This document shows, one piece after another, positions 41,189 through 52,189 of a stretch of 64,000 bases of DNA. The number at the start of each line of letters is the position of its first letter. Position 1 is the first letter of the stretch. Origin of the DNA: Sapria himalayana. Taxonomy: Eukaryota; Streptophyta; Magnoliopsida; Malpighiales; Rafflesiaceae. The notes under the pieces were generated by a model. It was not told the origin of the DNA. It was given only the letters and a program-made list of their open reading frames with translations, and did not search any database. The position numbers were made by a program, and so were the translations under genes. Where the stretch lies: contig JAREIK010005373.1 in NCBI GenBank assembly GCA_029783825.1, positions 1 to 64,000 on the forward strand. The letters are read 5' to 3'.

Positions 41189-42234
41189 CACTAAAAGAAA
41201 ATATCAATTTAGCTAGGGAAATTTTTCTAGGGCTAAAATTCTAACCTAATTAGCGAGGGATTAGATAGGGAATAACAAAAAATTTTTGATTTTACATTAA
41301 ATTAAAATTTTGCACTAGATTAGTGATAGATTAGTCATGGAAATGTTCGATTAAAATTATGTTTTTACTAATATTTTCATAGATTTCTACACAAAAAAGC
41401 AGGGAATTTAGCGATGTATTTAGTGATGGTATATCCCTAGCTAATTAGATCGAGACAAAATCCATCACTAAATAATTATCTAAATTTTTTTTACTTTTTA
41501 TATTTTATTGCAAGTGATTATTTCTTAAATTTTATTTTTCACAAAATATATCCATTTAGTTAGAGATTTTTCCCTAACTATTTGGGTTGGGGATAATTTT
41601 CATTACAATTTAATGATTTAATTTTTTATATGTTATTTGTTTTAATATATTCTTTAATTTTGTATATTAAAGGTACATATTCAATGGTCTATTGATGAGT
41701 GATCCTTGAAATACACATTCTACTCTTATATTTATAAAAATAGGTTATTATAAACAAATAATTTAAAAAATATATAAATACAAAAAATTTAATATTAATA
41801 AAGACTACAATAACTATTAATAAATGCTACAATAACTATTAATAAAGATTACAAAAACATTAAATTATTAATTCTATAATTTTTAAAAATTTTAAAGATA
41901 TTTTAAAAAATAAATGAACATATATTAAAATTTCTACTAATAAAAAGATTAAATATTCATTGTATATTAAAATATAAAAATTAACGAAAAAACTAGTAAA
42001 TAGTAATATTATTTTAACTATAAAAAATAGTTTTATGCCTAAAAGAATTTTTTTAAAAAGTAATTACTAAATAATTTGAAAATTTTAAATTATAAAAAAA
42101 TTACTAATTTTTCATAATATTTAAATGAAAATAACTTGATATTTAAAGATAAATATAGAGATATTCACAACTATTGAAATTTATAAGAACTATATAATCG
42201 AGTTAAATTTATCTCTAAAGTACCCCCAATTTGA
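41189..42234 (+). other. 5' terminus and subterminal region of CACTA element C
   Basis: Colinear with the 5' end of element B over the first 550 bases. It holds repeated (t/a)tagctaggga-like and tagtgatgg-like words. From 41740 to 42234 it is AT-rich with no recognised feature, and it ends at a 46-bp palindrome. Confidence 0.75.
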
Positions 42235-42280
42235 GCTGATCTTTAGAGCCAAAAACATGTTTTTATCTCTAAAGATCAGC
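42235..42280. repeat. 46-bp near-perfect palindrome at an internal deletion junction
   Basis: The arms gctgatctttagag (42235-42248) and ctctaaagatcagc (42267-42280) are exact inverted repeats. The centre aaaaacatgttttt is itself a palindrome. Only the two bases between arm and centre on each side do not pair. It lies where C passes from 5' leader to TNPA exon, skipping all of TNP2 and DUF4216. Confidence 0.9.
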
Positions 42281-43330
42281 ATGACTAGGTACAGTAATGT
42301 CTTGCCACACAAGAGGGACAAAGTCAAGCATTGAGCATGCTCAAAATTTGGTACAATTTTAAAATTTAAAACATTTATATATTTAGTGGTTATCCTAATA
42401 GTCTAAATAAATCAAATCTGTACATGGTTTTATTAATTTTGTTAAAATTTTTTCACATTTGTTATTTTTTAACTTAATAAATACATACTATAGGCTGGAG
42501 AATTGGGTCATGATCTCAATTTTTATGAGATTTTCAGGAAGATGCATGTAAAGAAAAAGGATTATCAGTTTGTTGACAAAAAAGTCTCAGATGATTACTA
42601 TAAGAATCTATTATATTAATAAAATTTTATGATACTATAGTAAATTTTGAAAGTTGTTTAGAATACAAAACATTAAATTTATTTTATGTATATCTAGAAT
42701 AGTATTTTTCTTTCTTTTATCACAAGAATTCATGGAGGAATGTGTGACAGTTGCTTCTCAACAAGTTGAGGGTTCTATGGATCTTCAAACAATTGACTAT
42801 GATCCTATCTATTTGGAGACCATTAGAAGGTCATAAGAAGTAGTGAGTGTATGTCATCGGCTTGAAGAGACTGGCATTTTGTTATAGTAGGCATGCTTCT
42901 AATTTATCTGTCACAACAATAGTGGATGAGGTAGTTGAATAACAAGTAATAGAAACAAATAAAGTTTTGAAGTTATGGAGTCCAAAATGAAAGAGAAGGA
43001 TGAGTAGATATCTCATTTGAAGGAAAAAATGTAGGAAATAAATAAGATATATTTGAGCAGACTAGACATTTGAAGGAAGAAATGCAAGAAATTAAAGAAA
43101 TGAATGATGAGATGAAAGAAATTAAGAATTTAATACAATAGTAGATTTACTATATGGAGTCATAGTTTGTGGCATTGATGTGACATATAACATTTCAAGA
43201 TCCAACTGCAAACCATGTAGGAGAGGCTAGCACAAATGCATTAACTAATAATAAGGATAATTTTGTATTAGAATTATTTCTGAATTATTTTTGATTTTTG
43301 TCTATGTATAGCTAAACAAGATGAGATTTT
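42281..43330 (+). pseudogene. TNPA-like gene remnant of element C
   Basis: Exon pieces in order: TRYSNVLPHKRDKVKH with a stop (42285-42340), ELGHDLNFYEIFRKMHVKKK followed by DYQFVDKKVSDDYY (42500-42610), and MEECVTVASQQVEGSMDLQT followed by IDYDPIYLETIRRS (42730-42836). Then come the block around RHASN (42890) and a coiled coil rich in MKE and EEM (42985-43140). The last exon block ends near 43260 (gagaggctagcacaaatgca). It matches A, B and D block for block. The N-terminal TNPA exons seen in A and B are missing here. Stops follow RRS and elsewhere. Confidence 0.75.
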
Positions 43331-43925
43331 TTTTGGAGGTATCATTTTTCTTTATCCTGGTTTTGTTATTTGCTTTGCCGATTAACCTAATCATGAATCT
43401 TTGTAGGACATTTGATGTGAGAGGCATACAAAAATTCTGATTCAAAGTCTTTAGACATTGCCACAGTCCTTCCTATGGATGGGTCCTATCTTTACCGATC
43501 TCAGCAGGATCAAAGATGGCTAAGCTTCTATTATATTTAATATTACTGAAACATTTTAATTTTGCACTTTCTCTCTCTCTAAACATCATTACTGGCCATC
43601 TTTTAGATATTTGTTGAAGTTGTATGACTATCAACTCAGATTCGTGTTTTTTATGTTTATAATTACTACTTTTATATATCTATGAATATGTTTGTGTGTA
43701 CCCAAATATTTTTGGTAGAGTTTTAGCCTATTATAGGTATATAAAAGGCTTGGCTTGTCCTCTTGTGCTAGGAATAGCACGTTAGCTACTAAAGTTGTGA
43801 GATGAACACAAAAATTCTAGTCCCACGTAGACATAGGTTTGTTATTGACACTCTTATTTCGTGCAGATCTGCACTGTCACTAATTAGATCTATGACTACT
43901 TTTTATTGGTCATTGGTGGAATTAA
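43331..43925 (+). other. Unidentified segment shared by elements C and D
   Basis: About 600 bases align by eye with the reverse complement of 62800-63370 in element D, for example gcctattataggtat and gacactcttatttcgtgcag against its D counterpart. An exon-like stretch reads ATVLPMDGSYLYRSQ, but I cannot name it. This is family sequence older than the split of C and D. Confidence 0.6.
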
Positions 43926-44869
43926 ACTTTTGAATTGTTAATTTCCATTATGATTGCTAATGAAATTCAATTAAATGTGTTCGTTTAGCTTGTTCTCCCC
44001 CTCTTGCATGTTCATAGTGTCAGGGATGACAATGAGCTGAACATGAGGAACTATGGCTATCGATGGGGTTGTGGTGTGTGCAAATCCGCATGCTGCACAA
44101 CTAGCACATAGATGTATCCCCTGTCGATGAGAATGAAAAGAAGAGGAGTGAGAATAGCTGGGAGGAAGGTGAGTCTAGATGCCTTGCTATATGAAGTTTG
44201 CAAATTTTATAGACATTTGCTTTTTTTTAATATTTGGAAGATAAAACTTCTAATTTTTGACGTTTTGTTCTTCTTATTTTCTTTGCATGTGTATTGTTTT
44301 TATAGAGTGCATATTGAATTGTTCGGTAGTTATGTTGACGCATACAATGAAATGATGGCCCTTACTTCGAACAAAGTGAGTAACCATATGGCAGCAGAAG
44401 CTACAGGGTTGATGGACTAATATAATGAAGCTAAGCAATTAAAATCATTGGTGCAAGCACACGAAGAGGGGAAGAAATATTCTAAAAACCCCACATGAGA
44501 GCATGGTGCCCCAGTGGGTGGCGAGGCAGAGCTACCCCTTTATAGGCCTTGGGAGTAGAAGAGTTCTAGTTGCGGGGAGGCAATGAGGGAACTTTGATGC
44601 GCCAAGCCTAGCTTGTCGCTTGTCTTCCAAGTTTTCCACTAAAAGTTTTTAGATATATTTTAAAAAATTAAAATAATATTTGCATTTCTTATTAATGTTG
44701 ATAGTGATGTTTTGTGTATTCTTTGTGAAGTATAAATGGGATAATACTTTACCTCCTATTCTATATCTATATCTATACCCGCTATTCTATATCTATATAA
44801 GACATCCATATATATATTGTAGTATATATGTATATATACTATAGTATATATGTAGAGGATTAATTAATA
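43926..44869 (+). other. Exon-like fragments absent from element D, unidentified
   Basis: Begins where C and D diverge. A plausible splice pair occurs at 44168 (aggaag then gtgagt) and 44306 (tttttatag). The second piece reads VHIELFGSYVDAYNEMMALT and then NKVSNHMAAEATGLMD before a stop at 44418-44420, and composition to 44640 is more GC-rich than its surroundings. It has the look of host coding sequence but I do not recognise the protein. The left edge of hAT 1 cannot be fixed; AT-rich hAT 3' UTR-like DNA begins near 44870. Confidence 0.45.
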
Positions 44870-45223
44870 AATATAAATTTTTTTAAAAATGTTAAAAATA
44901 AAAATTAAATAAAAAACAAATTTTAGAAAAGTATTTTTTTTATCAAATTCAAATTAGTTTAGCTTTTATTATATTTATTAATTATATATTAAAGTTATTA
45001 ATTTTTAAAATAAAATTTAAATCGTAAAAAAAATAAATCAATACATTATGTTAGTATAAATAAAAATTAAAAAAAAATTAAACAACACAAATGAAAAATT
45101 ACCAATCATGCATTTGAAACCGATGGTCCGAACAAAACAAGTATAAGTTTCAACACAACGTACAAACAAAGCGTACAAATACAATGAATAAAAAAACATC
45201 GAAAAAAAAATAGTAGATCATCA

Positions 45224-47146
45224 TCAATCGTCAATCGGCATATAATGAGAATCAACAGCCACAACATCAAGATCAGTATCATATGGATCATCATCATCAG
45301 CAATCAACTCCTCCGTCATCGTAGTGGATGTGGATGCGACTGCAGTGCCAGTCCCAGTCCCAGCTCCAGCACGATCATGGATGCTAAACCTCGAATCCTC
45401 CCAATCCTTCAAACAAGCCAAGGCCTCAACCATATCTGGACGTAATCTCGATCTCCTATCCGAAATCATGTTCACTGCAACAGAAAAAGTAGACTCCGAT
45501 GCTACGCTCGACTCCGGAGGAGTCAGTAGATCCCGTGCCATCCTAGATAGCACGGGATATGTGGACTCATATGATTTCCACCACTGTAATAAATCAAGAT
45601 TCTTAGTATCAGAATGTGATAGGATTGAGCAGTAATCGGTATCTAAGTACCGAGACAGCTCGCTCCTATGTGATGGTCCACCCCTACGTTTCCCCCTCGC
45701 TAGGTGAATGGAATAATCATCATCTCCGAACAAGGTATCAATGTCCATAATCACAGTCTCACTACCACCACCACCATACCTAGTATCGTAGTATGTGAAT
45801 AGGTCAGCCAAGTTCTCGTGAACGAACCCTTCAAGTGGCTCTTCCAGGTTCATGCACGAGGAAATGAAAGTCAGGGTATTTTCTACCCCTTCCAACTTAA
45901 CCCTAGGGTCTATGCATGTAGCGAGGCAATAAAGAGATGGAACGGTGGACCAGTACTTCAAGTACTTCGTCTCCATCTCTGCAACCATATGACTAAGCAT
46001 CGGGTCAGCTCGATACTTCCTAAACATGCTATTAATGTTGCATATGCACCGGAGTGCAATGCAAGTGGTGGGCGTATAAACCGACGAATACATGTTCGTC
46101 GTGTCATAAAATATCTTCAGGAATTTAATAAATGAAATTCCTGAAGCCCAGTCAGTGTCGTCAATAATAAGTTCGTCACTCTTACTATTGACGTAGTCGG
46201 ATATCACATGTTCGTATCCAACACATGATTCCAATATCAGGTACGTGCAATTCCAACGATGTCTCACATCCGATTGGAATTTCTTCTTCTTAAGATTCGC
46301 AGACAAACAGAGAGTACCAAACTCTTGTTGTCTGCGAGGAGTGCGAATATACTTTAGTGCATTGCGTATATTATCCAACGCGGGGGAACACACCTTCATA
46401 CCAGCTTGAACAATCAGGTTAATCACGTGACACATGCATCTGACATGAAAGATCTCTCCTAATGGTGCGTCTCTAATATTCTTAACAAACATATTGATCG
46501 CTACTCCATTATTAGAAGCGTTATCGAATGTGACACTAAAAATTTTATTTTGAATTTTATATTCCCTAAATATTTTCATCATACACTCAAAAATGGTCGG
46601 GCCATCATGAGAATGAAGAATCTCAGTGAATCCTAAAATTTTTTTATTGATTGTCCAGTTAGAATCTACATAGTGACTTGTGAGACATGCATAAGAAGAA
46701 TCATCGTGACTTGTCCATATATCGGACGTCACGGACACCGCTCCACTATATGCCATAAATTCCTTAATAATTTTTTGTTTTTCTAACTTATATATCTTTA
46801 GTATGTCACTCCTAGATGTGGACCTAGGAATCCTACGATAGGAAGGCTGAAAATAAGTCTTCATGATGCGCACTACCCTCGGATCTTCCGAAAATCTGAT
46901 CGGAAGACCCATCAATGTGATGAGCCTGGCCATGCCGTCCTTACCAAACTCGCTGGAGTATACAAAGGGAGTAAACTTTGAGACTGAACTCGATCCAGTC
47001 TCAAAAAATGTAGTGCCAAGTTGGGTTTGCCTAGGATCTAAGGGTCCATGTTTTTTGGTGCATAATTTGGCATGCCTCTTAAGGTGCCCAGTTCCACATG
47101 AACTCTTGCATGTTAAAAGTCCCATACAATATTTTAACCGTGCCAT
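45224..47146 (-). CDS. hAT transposase (BED finger, RNase H-like core, hAT dimerisation domain), 640 aa
   Basis: The longest credible coding region in the window. It cuts and rejoins DNA at hAT termini. The N-terminus holds a BED-type finger remnant (KYC...TCKSS.GTGHLKRHAKLC, residues 5-29). The RNase H-like core starts near residue 140 with SVTSDIWTSHDD (first catalytic Asp) and SVTFDNASNNGVAINMF (second Asp). The C-terminus has LDLLQWWKSYESTYPVLSRM and SSVASESTFSVA, whose Glu is the third catalytic residue, then SDRRSRLRPDMVEALACLKD of the dimerisation domain. No internal stop. Upstream in the same frame the reading continues to an ATG at 47347, with one taa at 47225-47227, through VVWTHFKIITQK, the N-terminal half of the BED domain. 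So either the true protein is about 707 aa with a nonsense codon, or translation starts at 47146. The first BED Cys (expected CKYC) is Leu (LKYC). Confidence 0.88.
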   Translation of the reverse strand: MARLKYCMGLLTCKSSCGTGHLKRHAKLCTKKHGPLDPRQTQLGTTFFETGSSSVSKFTPFVYSSEFGKDGMARLITLMGLPIRFSEDPRVVRIMKTYFQPSYRRIPRSTSRSDILKIYKLEKQKIIKEFMAYSGAVSVTSDIWTSHDDSSYACLTSHYVDSNWTINKKILGFTEILHSHDGPTIFECMMKIFREYKIQNKIFSVTFDNASNNGVAINMFVKNIRDAPLGEIFHVRCMCHVINLIVQAGMKVCSPALDNIRNALKYIRTPRRQQEFGTLCLSANLKKKKFQSDVRHRWNCTYLILESCVGYEHVISDYVNSKSDELIIDDTDWASGISFIKFLKIFYDTTNMYSSVYTPTTCIALRCICNINSMFRKYRADPMLSHMVAEMETKYLKYWSTVPSLYCLATCIDPRVKLEGVENTLTFISSCMNLEEPLEGFVHENLADLFTYYDTRYGGGGSETVIMDIDTLFGDDDYSIHLARGKRRGGPSHRSELSRYLDTDYCSILSHSDTKNLDLLQWWKSYESTYPVLSRMARDLLTPPESSVASESTFSVAVNMISDRRSRLRPDMVEALACLKDWEDSRFSIHDRAGAGTGTGTAVASTSTTMTEELIADDDDPYDTDLDVVAVDSHYMPIDD

Positions 47147-47224
47147 TTCTAGTTCCTCACCCCTAACATTTTTTTGTGTTATGATTTTAAAATGAGTCCA
47201 AACTACAGAAGTCCTCCTAGTTTT

Positions 47225-47347
47225 TTATTTTTTAGAACTTTGGGTTGAGACGACTGGATAAACCAAAGTTTCAGTAGCCGTAGACGTCTGTGTAACACTA
47301 ACATTTTCATTTTCCAAATTTAAATACGTGTCAGGTGTATTTGTCAT
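47225..47347 (-). pseudogene. N-terminal 40 codons of hAT 1 transposase cut off by a stop
   Basis: ATG at 47347 opens MTNTPDTYLNLENEN and runs in the transposase frame to SSKK then taa (47225-47227); KTRRTSVVWTHFK resumes directly after. hAT 2 has the homologous leader (ATG at 53540) with the same aaaaaataaaaaac stop context. The stop is therefore ancestral to both copies. Confidence 0.75.
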
Positions 47348-48114
47348 TTTTATGTTTTTTATTTTTTCCTAAGTTTTTCTAGAGAGAGAAGCTTTAGAGA
47401 GAAAGTAAATAAAAACGTAAAATAAATTACCCGGTAAAAGCAATGAGGTCAGTCACGTGCAAGGTGCACCGCAGGAAGCTCTGATGTTCAAAACTCAAGT
47501 CGAGTTTCACGAAAATCCAAGCCGAATGCAAAATCCCGAGGCCCGAGAGAGAGATGCACGGTTTATGTGAGAGAGAGAAAGTTTTGAGAGGTTATATGTT
47601 TTTGAAAAACATAATTGTTATAGGGAGGGGGGTAGAATTTATAGATTAAAGATATTAATTTTTTATAAAAAAAGATATTTTTTTTAATTTTTTTGATTTT
47701 TTAATATATAATTAGGGGAAAAAATCACGAGGACCGTTGGATTCTGCCCCCTAGCCGTTGGAGTCGAATCCAATGGCTGAAATTCAATCAGATTTGAATT
47801 TTTTTTTCCCGTTGGGATTGGGTCAAAATGTCGAGACCGCGGGTCTGGTACATTCAGACCCGACCCGTGGGCTTTATTTCGGGAGGGTCTGGGTCACGCC
47901 AAAGCGTGCGGTGTGCCCGCGTGAAACCTGACTAGCACGGAAGAAACCGTGCCGGCATGCCGTGCCCCGTCACGGCACGGCACAACTCGTGCCTGACCCG
48001 GGCACGGCACGGGCCCGGGCACGGTTAAAAAATGTGCCGGGCCGGCCCAGGCACGGCCGAACCATGCCGTGCCTCGTGCCAGGTGGGGCCGGCCCGACCC
48101 CTTTGACACCTCTA
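47348..48114 (-). other. 5' UTR and GC-rich terminal region of hAT 1
   Basis: 47348-47860 is the untranslated leader with a gagagagag stretch (47545-47580). 47880-48114 is dominated by cggcac and gggcc words with many short inverted repeats, and ends in the terminus. An open frame on either strand here is a composition artefact. Confidence 0.7.
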
Positions 48115-49613
48115 GTTGTTCTATTGATAGCTTTTTGGAGGAAGAATTAGCATGTCTTACACATTGAGACATGCCTAGCACACAGAGGTACACTTCGAGG
48201 GTGTAATAGAGATTATTCATCTTGTGAGTTGCCCTAATAAAAATAACATGTTATATAAGGGCATTGTTTGTATGAGGTTATTCAGCAAGTGTATTATATT
48301 TATTTTATGTTGTGCGATTTAATGTTTTACATGATATCAAAAGCAACCACAAGGAAAGCTAAACTCTAGGGGGGTGTGTGTTGGAAAGAGCTATAAACCC
48401 CTAGAAGGAATGCATCCACTATGCACTAGCTACCACGATTACCCATGCATTGTGTGCTATGCAAATCTTTGCATGCTCACTGTATGTTATCAAAACCATC
48501 GCACTCCCACTGTGTGTTATTGAAATCATTGCTCACAAGGTTTAAGCCTCGATTCCAACTACATCAATGCCATATGTGACCCATAGGGGTTGGATGTTGC
48601 TGAATCTGAATTTTATGAGCTGGATCAGATGCTCTACGATCTCAAATACAAGCAAGAGGCAAGATGTTGATTTCTCAATGAGTTCGTAACAGGCTTGGCA
48701 TAGCATTGAGTTGTGAAAGTTTTTGTTTTTTTTTTGTTTTTTTTTGTTTTTAATTTGATTTGGTTGCTTGGATAGGGCGTTGACCCTTCTTATCAAGGTG
48801 AACCAGATTACATCATGGGGAAATTGAATGCATTAAAACTATGAAGCTGTGCAGAGAAGCTGGATGGGCTTTTATAATGGAAATGGAGTGCAGGTAAGAC
48901 ATCAACTTGAACATAATGATAGGTGATTTGACAAGCATCCTGAAGAAGTATATTTGGTATTCTTGTTGATTGAACACATGTTCTTATGGTTAGAGTAATG
49001 TTTGTTCAAAATAGTATTGAGATAATATTTCGTTGATGATGATAATGAGAGGTTAAAATAAAATTTCTATGAAGTAGTAATCAAGTTTTCTTATTTGATA
49101 CAATTTTTGTGTACACGAGATCTTCATAGATTTTTGCTTTCATGAATTATATTAATACTAGTTTTTAATTTCTTGTGCATCAAAGCAAGATTAACTATTC
49201 AAGCTTACAACAATCAAATATTCTTTCAAATGGTCATTTATTTTTCATAAAAAAAGTTTCTTACAGTTTTCTCAAGCACAAAATATAATAATAAATTTTA
49301 GATCACGTGGGATATATAGATTAGAAAAAAAAATTAATTTTTGGTAATGACCATTTTCATGCATCAATAGTTCAGTTCAACTAGAAAGGTGTAATATATA
49401 GACAAGATAAAGAAATATGAAAAGATAGGAAAATAGTGTGTGCATGTGTGTATGCACGTGTGTATATTTGGACATATATAATTATTCTATATTCATGATG
49501 TATGCATGTATTTTGCATTAATACATGCCTATGCATTTTTAAGTAAATGTAGATAAATATCTGATGCATACGTACAATAAATCACCGTTCATTAATTTTT
49601 TTATTACTGAATA
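48115..49613 (+). other. Unidentified sequence upstream of captured SmF
   Basis: No recognisable gene. Short exon-like stretches occur near 48590-48660 (FYELDQMLYDLKYKQEARC) and 48780-48845 (QGEPDYIMGKLNALK), which may be captured flanking DNA. A T-rich run lies at 48721-48750. 49270-49600 is AT-rich and probably SmF 5' flank or leader intron. Confidence 0.4.
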
Positions 49614-52109
49614 TTGGATACCATCCTCATTAATCCCAAGCCTTTTCTTAACAACTTGACTGGGAAGACGATCATTGTAAAACTCAAGTGGGGAATGGAA
49701 TTCAAAGGTGAGCAACCTTGTGTTCTTTTCCTGTGAATTGCATTTTTTTCTCATTTTTTTCTATGCTTTCTTTTAGGTTTCCTTGCTTCGGTGGATTCCT
49801 ATATGAACCTACTAGTGTGCAAAAATTCAATACCATGTAGCATGTTGTATTTCAAATTTCATTTCCATTTTGTTTGGCACTTTCTAATAAGTTTTGTATG
49901 GAAATAATACATTTTAAATAAAAAATCCAAAATATAATGCTAGTTTGGAAAATATTACCAAACTAATATTTCTAGAAACAACGTGGCAATTTGTGTCATT
50001 GTAAACGATGGTGATTACCACCATATTGAATTTTAAAAATCAAAGGTGACATTGTGAATGCCGGCTATTAAATTTTAAAAATTTTAAAATGTAGGCATTA
50101 GGAATAATGGGAGTGTGTGGAATCCAACTTAGTGAAAAACAAGGTTAAACAAACTATATCCATAGATATTTTTTTCCAGAAGTACATTCACAGCCATGGC
50201 TGCCACTGCAAATATCACTCCAGTTCCTGAAAATTCATAAGAATCCATAAAACCTTTCACCATAGCCAACTCTTCTCCTCCTTCATTTCTTTCTTTCGGT
50301 CAATTTGAACAATTGGGGAAGAACTTAAGCTTGCCATTAGAAACACTGACAAAGACCAAAGATGTAATGAGGGTTTTACATGTGATGGAGATGAAGAAAA
50401 GAAACAATGTGATTAAGAGAGAGTGTGTGGAAAGCATAGAGAGTGTAGTAAGAGGAGTGAGTGAGAAAATAGAAATGGGTTATATTAGTAACATTTCCTC
50501 TTTTCTCTTTAAGGAAACATTCAAAAGTAGATGTTGACCAGAAATTTATGGAGCTTAAGTGCATAGTAGATGGTTATTCAAGTATATTATCACAGAGATG
50601 CAAAGTCTGATCTACGGAATAGGTGGCAAGGCTGGAAGAGTATGCCTCATGGGAATCCCCACATTCCAAACTTACATCAAGTGTAATGTAAGCTTTCCCT
50701 CTTTAGAGATTATTTGGGAACTTTATCCAGTCACTTTTCCAGTTGTAAGCCTGAATCTTAGCCTCAATCTCAACTGGCAAAATGATTCTTTTTTTTTTAC
50801 TTCTTTTTCTCAATTTCTCTAGTGCGATATATCAGTCACATATGCTACCCATCAATGACTCAACTACGCACCCACAAAGGCACGCACAAACACATACACC
50901 CACACACTATTCATATGTACCATCGTGTCAACTATTACATATAAGCGTGCATAAACACTTCATATTTCACTAGTTGTGCATTTGACGAAGTTTTAAAAAA
51001 TAAGAAAAATGGGTGTAGGAGCAAAACATCTACATGTGAGAGTGGCTCTGGCTGGAAAAATATTGAATCTGGATTACTTACAAAAAGCACAACGTGCAGC
51101 CCCGATTGCTCCATTAACCTCGTCAAAGAAACTCAAGTTTGAAACCATGAGTTCATTTCAGCAGGTTATGCTTGCTCGAGTTTATTGAAGTAGCTCTAGC
51201 AGTGTAAAGATAAAAAGATGGGCAATGATAAGGTACCTATTTTTTTTATTAAATATGAAATATGGCCTTGTCATACTCGAATGTATCTATATCCTTTTCT
51301 TTCTATTAAATGATTTGTTTTTTTTTCGTTAATGATGATTTAGCATGAGCATGTCAACTTCAACAAATCAAGGGATTCTTGCCACAAGTGGCTTCTCCAT
51401 TTCAATCTAGAGAAAATCATCAAGTTAAATTCATCTTCTTCATCTTCAGTTTATGTATAATCTCTTGATCAAACCACCAGCTTAACTTGGACTCTCACTT
51501 AGAAATCTATATGGCCAAGATGCAATATTGAAAGTAGAAACGAATCCAAACTGAATCTTGTGTCAAACTCGAATTCAAGCCCGAATTTGTCATCATCAAG
51601 CGAGGAAAACATTGATGAAGATCTTGATTTTTAAAATTCAATAACATGGCAATGACTATCGTTAATAATGATGTCCATTGCCATGCTATTTCCAAATGCA
51701 TTATTTTGGTAATATTTTTCAAACAAGCATCATATTTTGGAATTATTATTTAAGATGTATTATTTCCATACAAACCCCTTTTTAACTTTCTTATAATTAA
51801 CCATGGACTGATACGTGAAGCTGAGCAACACAGAAGAATATGTTGATTGATAGTTCACTGGAAATCTTGGGGAAATCTTAATTCGGTAATTTAAAAATAA
51901 GCTCATGATTATCTCGTTGTATAAAATCTCATGCAAATGGCAGTTGGAGTTGCATGCACTAGTATATCTATTTATCAGTGGCATTGTGATGTGTTCTTTA
52001 TTTGCTGGTAAAATATAATATGTTATTCTCCATGTGCAGGTGTAATAATGTTCTCTATCTATGTGAAGTACCAAAGGACAAAGAACTAGAATATGCTGAC
52101 CATGCCTGA
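49614..52109 (+). pseudogene. SNRPF: Captured small nuclear ribonucleoprotein F (SmF) gene, four exons with introns
   Basis: Sm core protein of spliceosomal snRNPs, recognised from all four exons in correct order and phase. Exon 1 (49614-49707) reads [20 protein letters not shown] then WGMEFK, ending g before gtgagc. Exon 2 (49777 to about 49814) follows ttttag and reads FLASVDSYMNL. Exon 3 (51821-51885) follows a gaag acceptor and reads LSNTEEYVD, two stops, FTGNLGEILIR, ending cg before gtaat. Exon 4 (52040-52109) follows tgtgcag and reads CNNVLYLCEVPKDKELEYAD, then HA and tga. Spliced length is about 88 codons, as in SmF. Defects: the start codon is ttg at 49614, and two adjacent Gly/Gln positions in exon 3 are tga and tag. 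Intron retention means genomic capture, not retroposition. It sits in + orientation inside CACTA element C. Confidence 0.92.
49815..51820 (+). other. Long second intron of the captured SmF gene, with exon-like inclusions
   Basis: About 2 kb between SmF exons 2 and 3. It contains protein-like stretches on the + strand: near 50196-50540 (ITPVPENS, SSPPSFLSFGQFEQLGKNLS, then a Lys/Glu-rich open frame 50313-50537) and near 51010-51190 (a frame holding VALAGKILNLDYLQKAQRAA then PIAP). Many plant SmF introns are short, so a second gene fragment may have been inserted or captured here. I cannot name it. A run of cacac words lies at 50885-50915. Confidence 0.4.
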
Positions 52110-52189
52110 GAGACCTATATGTGTGTTTTTAAGCCCTTGATTATTTCTTTCTGTTGACTTTGTTGGTATGTGTATTAGCATGAAAGTAC

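Larger units (their letters stand above)
44870..48114 (-). mobile_element. hAT element 1 (minus strand), 5' terminus present, 3' terminus not found
   Basis: Read on the minus strand it starts tagaggtgtcaaagggg at 48114, followed by a very GC-rich terminal region (ggcacggcac, gggcccgtgcc repeats to about 47880), then a 5' UTR and a transposase gene. No matching GC-rich 3' end with an inverted copy of the terminus is visible left of the gene, so the element is probably truncated there. The left coordinate is approximate. hAT 2 and the 34113 fragment share the same 5' end. Confidence 0.75.

Noticed and set aside
34114..41194. Long plus-strand Ser-Ile-Tyr-Leu frames in the TATC array
   Set aside because: Same stop-free repeat effect as in the GATA arrays; no unique sequence inside.
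47894..48220. 108-codon frame over the hAT 1 terminus
   Set aside because: Reads through the terminal GC-rich repeats and past the element end; not a gene.
49614..52109. Functional SmF gene
   Set aside because: The start codon is lost and exon 3 has two adjacent stops, so it is called a captured pseudogene.
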